A stretch of 64,000 nucleotides of DNA from Bradyrhizobium sp. ISRA430. Its GTDB lineage: Bacteria; Pseudomonadota; Alphaproteobacteria; Rhizobiales; Xanthobacteraceae. The first letter of the stretch is position 1, and each line of letters begins with the position of its first letter. This document shows, one piece after another, positions 17,808-28,090 of the stretch. The position numbers and the translations under genes were made by a program. The stretch lies in contig NZ_CP094516.1 in NCBI RefSeq assembly GCF_029909975.1, forward strand, positions 5,580,001 to 5,644,000. Direction: 5' to 3'. Under the pieces are notes generated by a model. It had not been told where the DNA came from. It did no database searches and saw only the letters and a program-made list of their open reading frames with translations.

Positions 17808-19946
17808 TCATTCGGCGGCGCCGTCGCGCACCCGGCGCAGTCGCGCGGCCCGATGCAGCGCGCGCGACAGTTCCTCAATCGAATAGGGCTTTTGCACAAG
17901 GTCGAAGCCGGCGACCCCGTCCTGGGACAGCGCCTGGCTGTAGCCGGTGGTCAGCACGACCGGCACGCCGATGCCGCGATCATGGATCGCCTGGGCGAGA
18001 TCGAGCCCGGTCATGCTGGGCATCACAACATCCGTGAACACGACATCGAAGCGATCGGCATCCACGACCAGCTCCGAGAGCGCGTCGGCGGCGTTGTCGA
18101 CCAGCGTGATGCTGTAGCCGAGCTCGGTGAGGCCGTCGGCGGCAAAATTGCCAAGCTCGATGTTGTCCTCGACCACCAGCACCGAGATGCCGCTGCCGGT
18201 CTCCGCCGGCGCGGTGTTCGGCGCCTGTCGTTGCGGCAGCACCTCGGGCGGCACGCGCGGCAAATAGAGCGAGAAGGTGCTGCCCTGGCCGACTTCGCTC
18301 TCCACCGTGACTTCACCGCCGGATTGCCTCGCGAAGCCGAACACCTGCGACAGGCCGAGACCGGTGCCGTGGCCGACCTGCTTGGTGGTGAAGAACGGCT
18401 CGAAGATGCGTCCGATCTGGCCTGCGGGAATGCCGACGCCGGTGTCGCTGACCGCGATGCTGACAAAGCTTTGGCTGCCGGCGTGATGCGCCAGCGTGTT
18501 CGGAATGGTTGTCGCCGTCTGCACGGTAAAGGCGATCCGGCCCTTGCCCTGCATGGCATCGCGCGCATTGGTCGCCATGTTGATCAGCGCCGTCTCGAAC
18601 TGGCCGGCATCGGCATTGACGAGGCAAGGCTCCGCCGGCAGCCGCATCGTGATCTCGATCGCCGGTCCGAGCAGCGTGGCGAGCATGTCGTGCAGCGACT
18701 GCATCCGCGCGCCGATGTCGAACACCTCGGGCTTCAGGGTCTGGCGCCGTGCGAACGCCAGTAGCTGCGAGGTCAGCTTGGCAGCGCGCGCGACCGCCTC
18801 CGCGATCGCGGTGATGTAGCGTTGGCGCCGTTCCTCCGTCAGTTGCGGCCTGTTCAACAGATCGACGGAGGCGCGGATCACGGTGAGGAGGTTGTTGAAG
18901 TCGTGCGCGACGCCGCCGGTGAGCTGTCCCAGCGCCTCCAGGCGCTGGCTGTGCTTGAGCGCCTCCTCAGCCTCCCGCCGCCGCGCCGCTTCGGCCTGCA
19001 GATGTTGGGTGCGCCGGAACGCCAGCGCGAGCAGCAGAAAAAGGAGTGCGGTTGCGGGAACGCCGAACACCAGATGCTGGCCCATGGTGGCAAACCAGCG
19101 CGCGCGGATCGCCGACGTCTCGAGTCCGGCGCTGACATAGATCGGATATTCCGCGACGTGCCGGTAGCCGATGCGGCGCTCGATTCCGTCCGAGGGCCAG
19201 GCGATGGTGATGAGGCCGTGCTCGGGGCTTGCTGCGATCTTCTGGCCGACCGGTCCGGCCGGGTCGAGCCGGACGTCGCGATCGAGCCGCGGGAAATGCG
19301 CCAGCACCACGCCGTCGGTGCGGCCCATCGCGAAGAAGCTGCCGGGATCGGAGCCGATCCGGGCGTAGAAACTCTCGAAATATTCCGGCAGGACGGACGC
19401 CTGGATCACGCCGATGAAGCGGCCGTCATCGGAATCGCGGCGGCGGCTCATCCCGAAGAAGCGCGCCCCCTGATAGGGCGCGCGCGGCGTTAGGGGCGTG
19501 CCGATGAAAGTGCCGATGTTCTGGTCGGCATGGGCATAGAAGTAATCGCGGTCGGCGAATGTGAGCTCGGGCGGCGGCGAGGCGAGGCTGTTGACCAGCG
19601 ATCGTCCGTCCGCGTCGAAAATCCATGCCGATTTGAGCTGCGGCAGCAAATCCGTTAGCCGCTTCAGGCGCCGGTGTAGCGCCGGCTCGCGCGAGCGGAT
19701 GACGTCGTCGGGAATGCCGCGCACCACCTCATTGAGCTCGGCGAGGCTGCGGTCGATGGTCTCGAACACCTTGAGCGCGTGCTCATGCGCGACATCGAGC
19801 GTGCGCTCGATCTCGCGGTCGGCGGTGTCCCTGGTCGAGGCGTAGGAGATCGCGGAAGCGATCACGAACAGCGCAATCGGCAGCGCCAGGGATGCCACCA
19901 TCATCCACTGCAACAGCCTCAGCGAGTTGCGTTGCGCGCCCTGCAC
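17808..19946 (-). CDS. Hybrid sensor histidine kinase with C-terminal receiver
   Basis: The 712-residue protein starts at a GTG with GGAG 5 nt upstream. Two membrane helices (about residues 16-37 and 285-310) flank a periplasmic double-Cache-like sensor. A HisKA domain follows with phospho-accepting H348 in GGVAHDFNNLL. The HATPase has the N box NMATNARDAM and the G boxes DTGVGIP and GHGTGLGLS. A receiver domain follows with phospho-accepting D639 in VFTDVVMP and the lysine in VQKPYS. The GGVAHDFNN type is common in hybrid kinases of soil alphaproteobacteria. The signal is unknown. No separate response regulator gene adjoins it, so output must come from a partner elsewhere. Confidence 0.93.
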   Translation of the reverse strand: MQGAQRNSLRLLQWMMVASLALPIALFVIASAISYASTRDTADREIERTLDVAHEHALKVFETIDRSLAELNEVVRGIPDDVIRSREPALHRRLKRLTDLLPQLKSAWIFDADGRSLVNSLASPPPELTFADRDYFYAHADQNIGTFIGTPLTPRAPYQGARFFGMSRRRDSDDGRFIGVIQASVLPEYFESFYARIGSDPGSFFAMGRTDGVVLAHFPRLDRDVRLDPAGPVGQKIAASPEHGLITIAWPSDGIERRIGYRHVAEYPIYVSAGLETSAIRARWFATMGQHLVFGVPATALLFLLLALAFRRTQHLQAEAARRREAEEALKHSQRLEALGQLTGGVAHDFNNLLTVIRASVDLLNRPQLTEERRQRYITAIAEAVARAAKLTSQLLAFARRQTLKPEVFDIGARMQSLHDMLATLLGPAIEITMRLPAEPCLVNADAGQFETALINMATNARDAMQGKGRIAFTVQTATTIPNTLAHHAGSQSFVSIAVSDTGVGIPAGQIGRIFEPFFTTKQVGHGTGLGLSQVFGFARQSGGEVTVESEVGQGSTFSLYLPRVPPEVLPQRQAPNTAPAETGSGISVLVVEDNIELGNFAADGLTELGYSITLVDNAADALSELVVDADRFDVVFTDVVMPSMTGLDLAQAIHDRGIGVPVVLTTGYSQALSQDGVAGFDLVQKPYSIEELSRALHRAARLRRVRDGAAE

Positions 19947-20129
19947 GGTCGCTCCGGTCCCTGACGGGTGAGCTTACTTGAATTTCCCGTGAGGAAGGAA
20001 GTGACTTGTGAATGGAACCTTTGGTTGTACTCCAAGGAGTCGCCCGCGGCGCGGGTCGCGGCAAATTCTATTCAAGTTGGCGGCGATCGCGGCATGCCCC
20101 GGCCGTCCCGGCGGGGCATCGAAGGATGG

Positions 20130-20912
20130 CTAGATCTGCCGTTCGACCATCTTGAGCTTCAGCTCGGCGATGGCTTCCGCCGGGTTGAGGCCCTTCGGGC
20201 AGGCTTTGGCGCAGTTCATGATGGTGTGGCAGCGGTAGAGCCGGAACGGGTCCTCGAGATCATCGAGCCGTTCGCCGGTCGCCTCGTCACGGGAATCGGA
20301 GACCCAGCGGTTAGCCTGGAGCAGCGCGGCGGGACCGAGATAGCGTTCGCTATTCCACCAGTAGCTGGGGCACGAGGTCGAGCAGCAGGCGCAGAGGATG
20401 CACTCGTAGAGGCCGTCGAGCTTCTCGCGGTCCTCGTGGCTCTGGCGCCATTCCTTCTGTGGCGTCGGCGAGGTCGTCTTCAGCCACGGCTCGATGGAGG
20501 CGTACTGCGCATAGAAATTGGTGAGGTCGGGGACGAGGTCCTTGACCACGGGCTGGTGCGGGAGCGGATTGATCTTCACCGCGCCGTCCTTCACGTCGTG
20601 CATCGACCGGGTGCAGGCGAGCGTGTTCTGGCCGTCGATGTTCATGGCGCAGGAGCCGCAGACGCCTTCGCGGCAGGAGCGGCGGAAGGTCAGCGACGGG
20701 TCGATGTGGTTCTTGATCCAGATCAGTCCGTCCAGCACCATCGGGCCGCAGTCGTTGGTGTCGACGTAATAGGTGTCGATGCTCGGATTCTTGCCGTCGT
20801 CCGGATTCCAGCGATAGACGCGGAATTCGCGCAGCTCCGTCGCGCCTGCGGGCTTCGGCCAGGTCTTGCCGCCGGTGATCTTCGAGTTCTTCGGAAGTGC
20901 GAATTCAACCAT
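20130..20912 (-). CDS. sdhB: Succinate dehydrogenase iron-sulfur subunit
   Basis: This 260-residue protein carries the three expected cysteine sets. [15 protein letters not shown] with a later cysteine binds [2Fe-2S], and [11 protein letters not shown] and [17 protein letters not shown] bind the [4Fe-4S] and [3Fe-4S] clusters. It passes electrons from the SdhA flavin to ubiquinone at the membrane anchor, in complex II of the TCA cycle. It is the last gene of the sdhCDAB operon, 25 bp after sdhA. Confidence 0.98.
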   Translation of the reverse strand: MVEFALPKNSKITGGKTWPKPAGATELREFRVYRWNPDDGKNPSIDTYYVDTNDCGPMVLDGLIWIKNHIDPSLTFRRSCREGVCGSCAMNIDGQNTLACTRSMHDVKDGAVKINPLPHQPVVKDLVPDLTNFYAQYASIEPWLKTTSPTPQKEWRQSHEDREKLDGLYECILCACCSTSCPSYWWNSERYLGPAALLQANRWVSDSRDEATGERLDDLEDPFRLYRCHTIMNCAKACPKGLNPAEAIAELKLKMVERQI

Positions 20913-20937
20913 TTTCGATAAGGCCTTCGCTGTTCGA

Positions 20938-22773
20938 TCAATACACGCGCGCCTTCGGCGCGATGTACTGCACGTCGTTGGTCATGGTGTAGTTGTGTAC
21001 CGGACGGTACTCGATCTTGACCTTGCCGGCGTCGTCCAGCCAGGCCAGCGTGTGCTTCATCCAGTTCTTGTCGTCGCGTTCGGCGAAGTCTTCGCGGGCA
21101 TGCGCGCCGCGGCTCTCGGTGCGGTTGGCGGCCGAGTTCATCGTCACCACCGCCTGCGAGATCAGATTGTCGAACTCGAGCGTCTCGACGAGGTCGGAAT
21201 TCCACACCAGCGAGCGGTCGGAGACAGCAATGTCGGTGATGCCGCTGTGGACCTTCTGGATCAGGTTCTGGCCTTCGCTCAGCACTTCGCCGGTGCGGAA
21301 CACGGCGCAGTTGTTCTGCATCACGTGCTGCATGCCCTCGCGCAGCTTCGCGGTCGGCGTGCCGCCGGAGGCATAGCGGTAATGGTCGAGGCGGCCGAGC
21401 GCCATCTCGGCCGAGTTCGCCGGCAGCTCAGGTTGCTTGGCGTTGGCCGTGAGCTTCTCGGCCAGGCGCAGCGCGGCGGCGCGGCCGAACACGACGAGGT
21501 CGATCAGCGAGTTGGAGCCGAGGCGATTGGCTCCGTGCACGGAGACGCAAGCGGCCTCGCCGATGGCCATCAGGCCCGGAATCACCGCGTTATCGTCGCC
21601 GTCCTTCTTGGTCAGCACCTCGCCGTGATAGTTCGTCGGAATGCCGCCCATGTTGTAGTGCACGGTCGGCACGATCGGGATCGGCTCGCGCGTCACGTCG
21701 ACATTGGCGAAGATCTTCGCGGATTCGGAGATGCCCGGCAGCCGCTCGGCCAGCACTGCGGGATCGAGGTGGTCGAGATGCAGGAAGATGTGATCCTTCT
21801 TCTTGCCGACGCCGCGGCCTTCGCGGATCTCGATGGTCATTGCGCGCGAGACGACGTCGCGCGAGGCGAGGTCCTTGGCGGACGGCGCGTAGCGCTCCAT
21901 GAAGCGCTCGCCCTCGGAGTTGACGAGATAGCCGCCTTCGCCGCGCGCCCCTTCGGTGACCAGACACCCCGAGCCGTAGATGCCGGTCGGATGGAACTGC
22001 ACGAACTCCATGTCCTGGAGCGGCAGCCCTGCGCGCAGCACCATGCCGCCGCCATCACCCGTGCAAGTATGGGCCGAGGTGCAGGAGGCGTAGGCGCGGC
22101 CGTAGCCGCCGGTCGCGAGAATCGTGGTCTGGGCGCGGAAGCGGTGCAGCGTGCCGTCGTCGAGTTTGAGCGCGATCACGCCGCGGCAGGCACCCTGGTC
22201 GTCCATGATCAGGTCGATGGCGAAGAACTCGATGAAGAACTCGGCCGCATGGCGCAGCGACTGGCCGTACATCGTGTGCAGCATGGCGTGGCCGGTGCGG
22301 TCGGCGGCCGCGCAGGTGCGCTGCGCCTGGCCCTTGCCGTAATCCATGGTCATGCCGCCGAACGGACGCTGATAGATCTTGCCGTCCTCGGTGCGCGAGA
22401 ACGGCACGCCCCAATGCTCGAGCTCGTAAACCGCCTCGGGCGCGTTGCGCACCATGTATTCGATCGCGTCCTGGTCCCCTAACCAGTCCGACCCCTTCAC
22501 GGTGTCGTACATGTGCCAGCGCCAGTCGTCCTTGTGCATGTTGCCGAGCGAGGCCGAGATGCCGCCCTGCGCCGCGACCGTGTGCGAGCGCGTCGGGAAC
22601 ACCTTGGTGATGCAAGCCGTGCGCAGGCCCGCCTCGCTGCAGCCGACCACGGCACGCAGGCCGGCGCCGCCGGCGCCGACCACGACGACGTCATAGGTGT
22701 GGTCTTCGATCGGGTAGGCTTTTCCGTTGGTGGCGGGAGCGCCGTTGCCCTTGCCATTCGTCGCTGCGGCCAT
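20938..22773 (-). CDS. sdhA: Succinate dehydrogenase flavoprotein subunit
   Basis: This 611-residue FAD protein begins with the dinucleotide fold [18 protein letters not shown] and has the flavinylation loop SHTVAAQGG, whose histidine carries covalent FAD. The catalytic [10 protein letters not shown] region and RLGSNSL follow. It oxidises succinate to fumarate on the cytoplasmic side of the membrane. The gene follows sdhD by only a few bases and precedes sdhB, all on the minus strand. Confidence 0.98.
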   Translation of the reverse strand: MAAATNGKGNGAPATNGKAYPIEDHTYDVVVVGAGGAGLRAVVGCSEAGLRTACITKVFPTRSHTVAAQGGISASLGNMHKDDWRWHMYDTVKGSDWLGDQDAIEYMVRNAPEAVYELEHWGVPFSRTEDGKIYQRPFGGMTMDYGKGQAQRTCAAADRTGHAMLHTMYGQSLRHAAEFFIEFFAIDLIMDDQGACRGVIALKLDDGTLHRFRAQTTILATGGYGRAYASCTSAHTCTGDGGGMVLRAGLPLQDMEFVQFHPTGIYGSGCLVTEGARGEGGYLVNSEGERFMERYAPSAKDLASRDVVSRAMTIEIREGRGVGKKKDHIFLHLDHLDPAVLAERLPGISESAKIFANVDVTREPIPIVPTVHYNMGGIPTNYHGEVLTKKDGDDNAVIPGLMAIGEAACVSVHGANRLGSNSLIDLVVFGRAAALRLAEKLTANAKQPELPANSAEMALGRLDHYRYASGGTPTAKLREGMQHVMQNNCAVFRTGEVLSEGQNLIQKVHSGITDIAVSDRSLVWNSDLVETLEFDNLISQAVVTMNSAANRTESRGAHAREDFAERDDKNWMKHTLAWLDDAGKVKIEYRPVHNYTMTNDVQYIAPKARVY

Positions 22774-22776
22774 GGG

Positions 22777-23181
22777 TTACACTCCGGATGAAAGTTTCAG
22801 GATCGCGTAGATCGAGGCGAGCGCCACCGCGATCGAGAAGAAATTGTTGAGCATGATCGAAACGAGCTTCAGCTTCTCGTTATGGACGTAGTCCTCGATC
22901 ACGACCTGCATCCCGATCTTCATGTGCCAGGCGCTGGCGATGATGAAGAGCAGCATGATCACCGCGATCGGCAGCGAGCCGAGGATCTGCGCCGCGCCGG
23001 CCTGGTTGCGGCCGAGCAGCATCATGACGACCACTAGCACCGGTATCATCAGCAGTGTCATCGCAACGCCGGTGATGCGCTGGTGCCAGAAATCCGACGT
23101 GCCCGAATGCGCGGCGCCGAGATTGCGGACGCGGCCGAGCGGGGTGCGCATGCTGCGCTTCGGCGTATCGGTCGCGCTCAT
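22777..23181 (-). CDS. sdhD: Succinate dehydrogenase membrane anchor subunit
   Basis: This 134-residue protein has three membrane helices and the anchor motif HWHQRITGVAMTLL-like sequence (FWHQRITGVAMTLLM). The histidine of SAWHMKIGMQVVIEDYVH is the likely heme b ligand and the DY pair lies by the quinone site. The start at 23181 overlaps the sdhC stop in an ATGA arrangement, which indicates translational coupling. The reading frame extends upstream inside sdhC, but that part is out of phase with any real protein. Confidence 0.95.
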   Translation of the reverse strand: MSATDTPKRSMRTPLGRVRNLGAAHSGTSDFWHQRITGVAMTLLMIPVLVVVMMLLGRNQAGAAQILGSLPIAVIMLLFIIASAWHMKIGMQVVIEDYVHNEKLKLVSIMLNNFFSIAVALASIYAILKLSSGV

Positions 23182-23576
23182 CGTCCACCTCCGATCGCGT
23201 ATGCGATGATCCAGATCAGCACGGTCAGTGCGATGCCGCCGATCAGCGCGCCCCAGGTCAGCGCTTCCCGCTCGTTGGCCTTGAAGCCGTAGCCGAGGTC
23301 CCACACGAAGTGCCGGATACCGCTAAGCATATGGTGCATCAGCGCCCAGGTGTAGCCGAACACGATCAGCCGTCCGATGATGCTGCCGGTAAAGGCCTGC
23401 ACATTGGCATAGGCGGCAGGTCCCGAGGCTGCCGCGATCAGCCACCAGGCCAGCAGCAGGGTTCCCACATAAAGGGCGATGCCGGTGGCGCGGTGGATGA
23501 TGGACAGCGCCATCGTCAGCGTCCAGCGGTAGGTTTGCATGTGCGGCGAGAGCGGTCGTTCGATCCGTGCGGTCAT
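23178..23576 (-). CDS. sdhC: Succinate dehydrogenase cytochrome b556 subunit
   Basis: This 132-residue membrane protein has three helices, beginning MTARIERPLSPHMQTYRW and containing the SdhC signature SIIHRATGIAL, with the heme ligand histidine in HHMLSGIRHFVWD. It anchors SdhAB and helps form the ubiquinone site. It is the first gene of sdhCDAB. Eleven in-frame codons upstream lack a better start. The promoter must lie in 23577-23800. Confidence 0.95.
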   Translation of the reverse strand: MTARIERPLSPHMQTYRWTLTMALSIIHRATGIALYVGTLLLAWWLIAAASGPAAYANVQAFTGSIIGRLIVFGYTWALMHHMLSGIRHFVWDLGYGFKANEREALTWGALIGGIALTVLIWIIAYAIGGGR

Positions 23577-24043
23577 GGGCGGCTTTGATGTTTTATGGCG
23601 GCCCAGCAAGGGCGCGCGGGGATCGCGAAAGGTCGGCCCTATTTACGGAGTCGAATCTATCGACGCAATCACCAAATCGCCATAAACCGAACCTGGGTTC
23701 AGCACTACAGCGACGAGAAACAAGGCCGATCAGAGGCTTGGTATACCAGACGGTGTCCAGTCACTCGAAGAACGGAATCATGAATCAGTTTTTCTTTGGA
23801 CGCCTCAATTGGCATTGAAAACACTATTGGAACGCCTCTAATCGACTGCGGTTGGCGACTGCTTTCTCAAGACGCCGGGTGTGGATTTCAGCTCGCCCGC
23901 TCGTTCACTTGCCCGGCCCGAGTCATTTTGATCGTCCTCTTTCTGGCAACGGATATGCACATTCCGCAATCCACCCAGCCGCAACGCTCAGCCGGCGCTC
24001 GGGTTGCTCGGTGATCACGTCCGGAATGACCACGGCGAAAGCA
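23577..24043. other. Long intergenic stretch upstream of sdhC
   Basis: These 467 bp contain no convincing gene on either strand. The GC is clearly lower around 23640-23830, as expected for the sdh promoter region. An inverted repeat GAACC-TG-GGTTC sits near 23690. No specific promoter could be fixed by eye. Confidence 0.55.
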
Positions 24044-24958
24044 CTAGAGCTCCACCAAACTGAACGGATGGTTCTTGCGCCAGCGTTCGGCCAGGAAGTC
24101 CACGAAAGCCCGAATCTTCGCAGATCCCCGCAGGGACGGCCCATAGAGCGCGTGGAGCGGCGCAGGGGCCGGCTCGTGATCCCCGAGGATGCGGCACAGT
24201 CGCCCCTCGGCCAGCTCTGCGTCCACCTGCCATGACGGCACGCGGACGATGCCCGCGCCATTCCGCGCGGCCGTGACCAGCGCGTCGAGACTGTTGACCC
24301 ACAGCCGGCCGGATACGCGCACCCTGGATGCGCTCTTCCCGTCGCGACCAAAACGCCAGATGGCAACGCCCGGCGTGTCGGAAAACACGAGGCAGTCATG
24401 CTGGATGAGGTCCGAGGGCGCTTGCGGCGTGCCGCGCCGCGCCAAATAGTCGGGCGACGCGCAGTGGATCATTTGCACCTCGGCCAGCTTGCGCGTGACG
24501 AGCTGCGAATCCGGCAGGCGTCCGACCCGGAGCGCGAGATGGACATCTTCTTCCACGAGCTCGACGCGCCGATCGACCAGCAACAGCTCGACCGAGAGCG
24601 ATGGATAGCGGCGTAGGAAATCGCCAAGCAGCGGCGAAATCAGCAGGCGTCCCATCAAGGTCGGGGCGCTGACGCGCAGGCGTCCCGAGGGCTCCCGTCG
24701 CGTGCCCGCCAGCGCTTCCTCGATCTCCCTGACGTCGCCGAGAATCGATCGGGCGCGTTCGTAGAGGATGCGTCCCTCTTCCGTGAGCACCATCTGCCGC
24801 GTCGTTCGTACCAATAGGCGCGTGCCGAAATGCTGTTCCAGCGCGGTGATCTGCCGGCTCACCGATGTCAGCGAACTCGGCAGCGACCTCGCGGCGGCGG
24901 ACAAGCTGCCGGCGTCCACCACCTGAACGAAGGTCGCCATGGCCTCGAGCTGGTCCAC
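24044..24958 (-). CDS. LysR family transcriptional regulator
   Basis: This 304-residue protein has an N-terminal winged helix-turn-helix (FVQVVDAGSLSAAARSL ... SVSRQITALEQHFGTRLL) and the substrate-binding domain, with RLRVSAPTLMGRLLI, of the YafC/DmlR type. The start is a GTG with AAGGA upstream. It is divergent from the TauE exporter gene with about 108 bp between them, so it may control that gene. The effector is unknown. Confidence 0.92.
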   Translation of the reverse strand: MDQLEAMATFVQVVDAGSLSAAARSLPSSLTSVSRQITALEQHFGTRLLVRTTRQMVLTEEGRILYERARSILGDVREIEEALAGTRREPSGRLRVSAPTLMGRLLISPLLGDFLRRYPSLSVELLLVDRRVELVEEDVHLALRVGRLPDSQLVTRKLAEVQMIHCASPDYLARRGTPQAPSDLIQHDCLVFSDTPGVAIWRFGRDGKSASRVRVSGRLWVNSLDALVTAARNGAGIVRVPSWQVDAELAEGRLCRILGDHEPAPAPLHALYGPSLRGSAKIRAFVDFLAERWRKNHPFSLVEL

Positions 24959-25066
24959 CTTTATCCTTCCGCATTTCGCAAGCTAGCCCACCCAGCTTCG
25001 CGCATAGTCGCGCCATGTGAAAGGGTCTATGCAGGGCCACGACCGGAACCAAGTTTGGAAGCTCTG

Positions 25067-25924
25067 ATGGCGGGACTTGATATTGCGGAGATCGGCGAGC
25101 TGGCGCTCCTGCTCATCGCGGTTGGCGCGCTCTGTGGCTTTCTTGCCGGCGTGTTCGGCATCGGCGGCGGCGCCATCCTGGTGCCGGTGTTCTACGAATG
25201 CTTCAGCATCGCCGGCGTGCCGCTGGAGGTGCGGATGCCGCTCTGCGTCGGCACCTCGCTTGCGGTGATCATCCCGACCTCGATCCGATCGTTCCAGGCG
25301 CACTACAAACGCGGTGCGGTCGACATGAGCATCCTGCGCGTGTGGTGGCTGCCGATCGTGATCGGCGTCGTCGCCGGCAGCGTGGTTGCGCGCTACGCGC
25401 CGGAACGCTTGTTCAAGATCGTGTTCGTTGCCGTCGCCTATTCCGCGGCCGCCCGCCTCATCCTCGCGCGCGAGAGCTGGAAGCTCGGCGATGACCTGCC
25501 GAAGGGGCCCTTGATGCGCGCCTACGGCTTCTGTGTCGGCATTCTCTCGACGCTGATGGGCATCGGCGGCGGCCTGTTCTCGAATCTGCTGATGACCTTC
25601 TATGGCCGCCCGATCCATCAGGCAGTGGCGACGTCATCGGCGCTCGCGGTGCTGATCTCGATCCCCGGCGCGCTCGGCTACATCTATGCCGGCTGGCCGG
25701 CGGCTGCGCGCTATCCGGCGGTCGCCGCGCTGCAATTCCCGGTCGCGCTCGGCTACGTCTCGCTGATCGGTGCCGTGGTGGTGATGCCGATGAGCCTTGT
25801 GACCGCACCGCTCGGCGTGAGGGCCGCGCATGCGATGTCGAAGCGCGCGCTCGAAGTCGCGTTCGGCTGTTATCTCTTCATTGTCGGAAGCAGGTTTGTG
25901 ATGAGTCTCGTCGGCGGGCAATAA
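25067..25924 (+). CDS. TauE/SafE family sulfite/organosulfonate exporter-like membrane protein
   Basis: The 285-residue protein has about eight membrane helices and two TauE repeat motifs: GFLAGVFGIGGGAILVP near residue 25 and LMGIGGGLFSNLL near residue 168. The family moves sulfite, sulfoacetate or related anions across the inner membrane. I start at the ATG at 25067, since the codons upstream of it overlap the divergent LysR gene. The substrate is inferred only from the family. Confidence 0.88.
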   Translation: MAGLDIAEIGELALLLIAVGALCGFLAGVFGIGGGAILVPVFYECFSIAGVPLEVRMPLCVGTSLAVIIPTSIRSFQAHYKRGAVDMSILRVWWLPIVIGVVAGSVVARYAPERLFKIVFVAVAYSAAARLILARESWKLGDDLPKGPLMRAYGFCVGILSTLMGIGGGLFSNLLMTFYGRPIHQAVATSSALAVLISIPGALGYIYAGWPAAARYPAVAALQFPVALGYVSLIGAVVVMPMSLVTAPLGVRAAHAMSKRALEVAFGCYLFIVGSRFVMSLVGGQ

Positions 25925-25932
25925 TCGGCGAA

Positions 25933-26430
25933 TTAATCTTTCAATCGCACTTCGCTGTGTCGCCACATACGAAGGTCGCCAATCCCTTCGATCCGATCGG
26001 TGTCGGCAAGTACCTTCAATCGTGCCGCGATCATTTCGTAACTGATCGACAATTCCAGTTCTTTACAGCGGTCCATCACAAGACCCACCATCATGGCGGT
26101 CTTTCGCCAAGTCGGCTTCATGGCCGAGAAAATGATCTCGTCGAACCGTTCCTCGGTGACGGATGCCGGGAGGCGTACATCATCCCATGTGAGCTCGCTG
26201 CTAGTTGTGGCCGGCTCCCAGTCAGGCTTTGGGGGCTCCAGATCCGGATACTGCTCGTAAATTGGCCGGAGTAATTCGTCCTCCAAAGCGCCGACGACGC
26301 CGTAGAGGCGGTCTTCCAGCTCGATCCGCTCGGTTTTGCCAAGCCCCGCGATGGCCATTCGGGCCCGATCCAATGCCGCGCAGGCATCAAGGAGATAATG
26401 GTTGATCCGGACAGCCTGCTCGAGTTTCAT
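25933..26430 (-). CDS. DUF3658-like domain protein, unknown function
   Basis: This 165-residue soluble protein has a C-terminal segment (MVMDRCKELELS-like region, then ARLKVLADTDRIEGIGDLRM and HSEVRL) resembling DUF3658, a small helical domain of unknown role. The N-terminal half is helical, with a tryptophan-rich middle. The base composition is lower in GC than flanking genes, which hints at a different history. It is convergent with the TauE gene, 8 bp away, and sits downstream of matB on the same strand with a 30-bp gap. No function is claimed. Confidence 0.7.
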   Translation of the reverse strand: MKLEQAVRINHYLLDACAALDRARMAIAGLGKTERIELEDRLYGVVGALEDELLRPIYEQYPDLEPPKPDWEPATTSSELTWDDVRLPASVTEERFDEIIFSAMKPTWRKTAMMVGLVMDRCKELELSISYEMIAARLKVLADTDRIEGIGDLRMWRHSEVRLKD

Positions 26431-26460
26431 GCGTCCCCAGCCCCGGAGCTACTAAGCCCC

Positions 26461-27990
26461 TCACTTCTTGGCGTAGATATCCTTGTACGTATCCCGCAAA
26501 ATATTCTTCTGCACCTTGCCCATGGTGTTGCGCGGCAGCTCGTCGACGACGAAGACGCGCTTGGGCATCTTGAACTTTGCCAGACGGCCGTCGAGCGCCT
26601 TCAGAACCGAGGCCTCGCTCACGTCTGCGCCCTTGTTGCAGACCAAGACGGCGGTCACGCCCTCGCCGAAATCCGCATGCGGCACGCCGATCACGGCGGA
26701 CTCGATCACGCCGGGCATGGCGTCGATCTCGGTCTCGATCTCCTTCGGGTAGACATTGAAGCCGCCGGAGATCACGAGATCCTTACCGCGGCCGAGAATG
26801 TGGACGTAACCCTTATCGTCGATCTTGCCGAGATCGCCGGTGATGAAGAAGCCGTCGGGCCGGAATTCGGATTTAGTCTTCTCCGGCATGCGCCAATAGC
26901 CCTTGAACACGTTCGGGCCCTTCACCTCGATCATGCCGATCTCGTCGCGCGGCAGCTCCTTGCCGGTCTCGGGCTCGGTCACGCGCACGGCGACGCCGGG
27001 GAGGGGAAAGCCGACCGCGCCGGGCACACGCTCGCCGTCATAGGGATTCGACGTGTTCATGTTGGTCTCGGTCATGCCGTAGCGCTCGAGCACCGCATGG
27101 CCCGTGCGTGCCGACCATTCGCGATGGGTCTCGGCGAGCAGCGGCGCCGAGCCGGAGATGAACAGCCGCATGTGCCTGGTCGTCTCCCGCGACAGCGCGG
27201 GATTTTGCAGCAGGCGCGTATAGAAGGTCGGCACGCCCATCAGCACCGTGGCGCGCGCCATCAGCTTGATGATGAGGTCGGGGTCGAGCTTCGGCAGGAA
27301 GATCATCGACGCCCGCGCGAACAGCGTCACGTTGGTCGCCACGAACAGACCGTGGGTGTGATAGATCGGCAGCGCGTGGATCAGCGCGTCCTTGTCGGTG
27401 AAGCGCCAGTAGTCGACGAGGCTCAACGAGTTCGATGCGAGATTGTCGTGCGTGAGCATCGCGCCCTTGGAGCGGCCGGTGGTGCCGGACGTGTAGAGGA
27501 TGGCGGCGAGGTCGTCGCTTGCGCGCGGCACTGTGGTGAACTCGCTACTGGCCTTGTCGGCGGCCTCGGTCAGCGAGCCATTGCCGTCCGGCCCCAGCGT
27601 GTCGACCTTGGCCTTCACCTTGGCGGCAACCGGGGCGAGGCCCTCGGCCTTGGAGGGATCGCAAACCACCAGCGCGGGCTCGGCATCGCCGATGAAATAG
27701 TCGAGCTCGTTCAGCGTGTAGGCGGTATTGAGCGGCAGGTAGACCGCGCCGGCTCGCACGGTTGCGAGATACAGCACGATGTTGGTGACGGATTTCTCGA
27801 CCTGGACCGCGACGCGGTCACCGGGTTTCACGCCGCGCGCGACCAGCACGTTTGCCATTTGTCCAGCGCGTGCGATCAGATCGCCATAGCTGATACGGGT
27901 CCCATCACGCGTCTCGATCGCGAGGCGCTTGGGATCATCGAGGCCGTCGAACAGGCGGGAAAACAGGTTGGCGTTGGCTGCTTCGTTCAT
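26461..27990 (-). CDS. matB: Malonyl-CoA/methylmalonyl-CoA synthetase
   Basis: This 509-residue acyl-adenylating enzyme has the AMP-binding P-loop LYTSGTTGRSKGA, then GMTETNMNTSNPYDG and the hinge/catalytic lysine region of PRNTMGKVQKNILRDTYKDI. MatB activates malonate or methylmalonate with ATP and CoA, supplying malonyl-CoA. Its sequence reads very closely like the Rhodopseudomonas MatB. The ATG at 27990 gives the standard start MNEAANANLFSRLFDGL. A longer open frame upstream runs through the divergent SDR gene and is not coding. No matA decarboxylase or malonate carrier adjoins it. Confidence 0.93.
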   Translation of the reverse strand: MNEAANANLFSRLFDGLDDPKRLAIETRDGTRISYGDLIARAGQMANVLVARGVKPGDRVAVQVEKSVTNIVLYLATVRAGAVYLPLNTAYTLNELDYFIGDAEPALVVCDPSKAEGLAPVAAKVKAKVDTLGPDGNGSLTEAADKASSEFTTVPRASDDLAAILYTSGTTGRSKGAMLTHDNLASNSLSLVDYWRFTDKDALIHALPIYHTHGLFVATNVTLFARASMIFLPKLDPDLIIKLMARATVLMGVPTFYTRLLQNPALSRETTRHMRLFISGSAPLLAETHREWSARTGHAVLERYGMTETNMNTSNPYDGERVPGAVGFPLPGVAVRVTEPETGKELPRDEIGMIEVKGPNVFKGYWRMPEKTKSEFRPDGFFITGDLGKIDDKGYVHILGRGKDLVISGGFNVYPKEIETEIDAMPGVIESAVIGVPHADFGEGVTAVLVCNKGADVSEASVLKALDGRLAKFKMPKRVFVVDELPRNTMGKVQKNILRDTYKDIYAKK

Positions 27991-28090
27991 GCAAGATTTC
28001 CTCGACCGCAAGGCTTGTAAAACAAGGCCGGTCAAAACCGAGGGCTGGATTAGCAAAAACCGCCCCAATGAAGCAACGGAGACAGTTTGC

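Noticed and set aside
20866..22482. 538-codon open frame opposite sdhA
   Set aside because: Antisense shadow of a conserved flavoprotein gene with high third-position GC.
23567..23818. Small plus-strand frames upstream of sdhC
   Set aside because: No conserved-looking protein, no ribosome site, and the region is expected to hold the sdh promoter.
26398..28020. 540-codon open frame on the plus strand opposite matB
   Set aside because: It mirrors matB codons, is rich in H, R and D, and has no recognisable domain or ribosome site.
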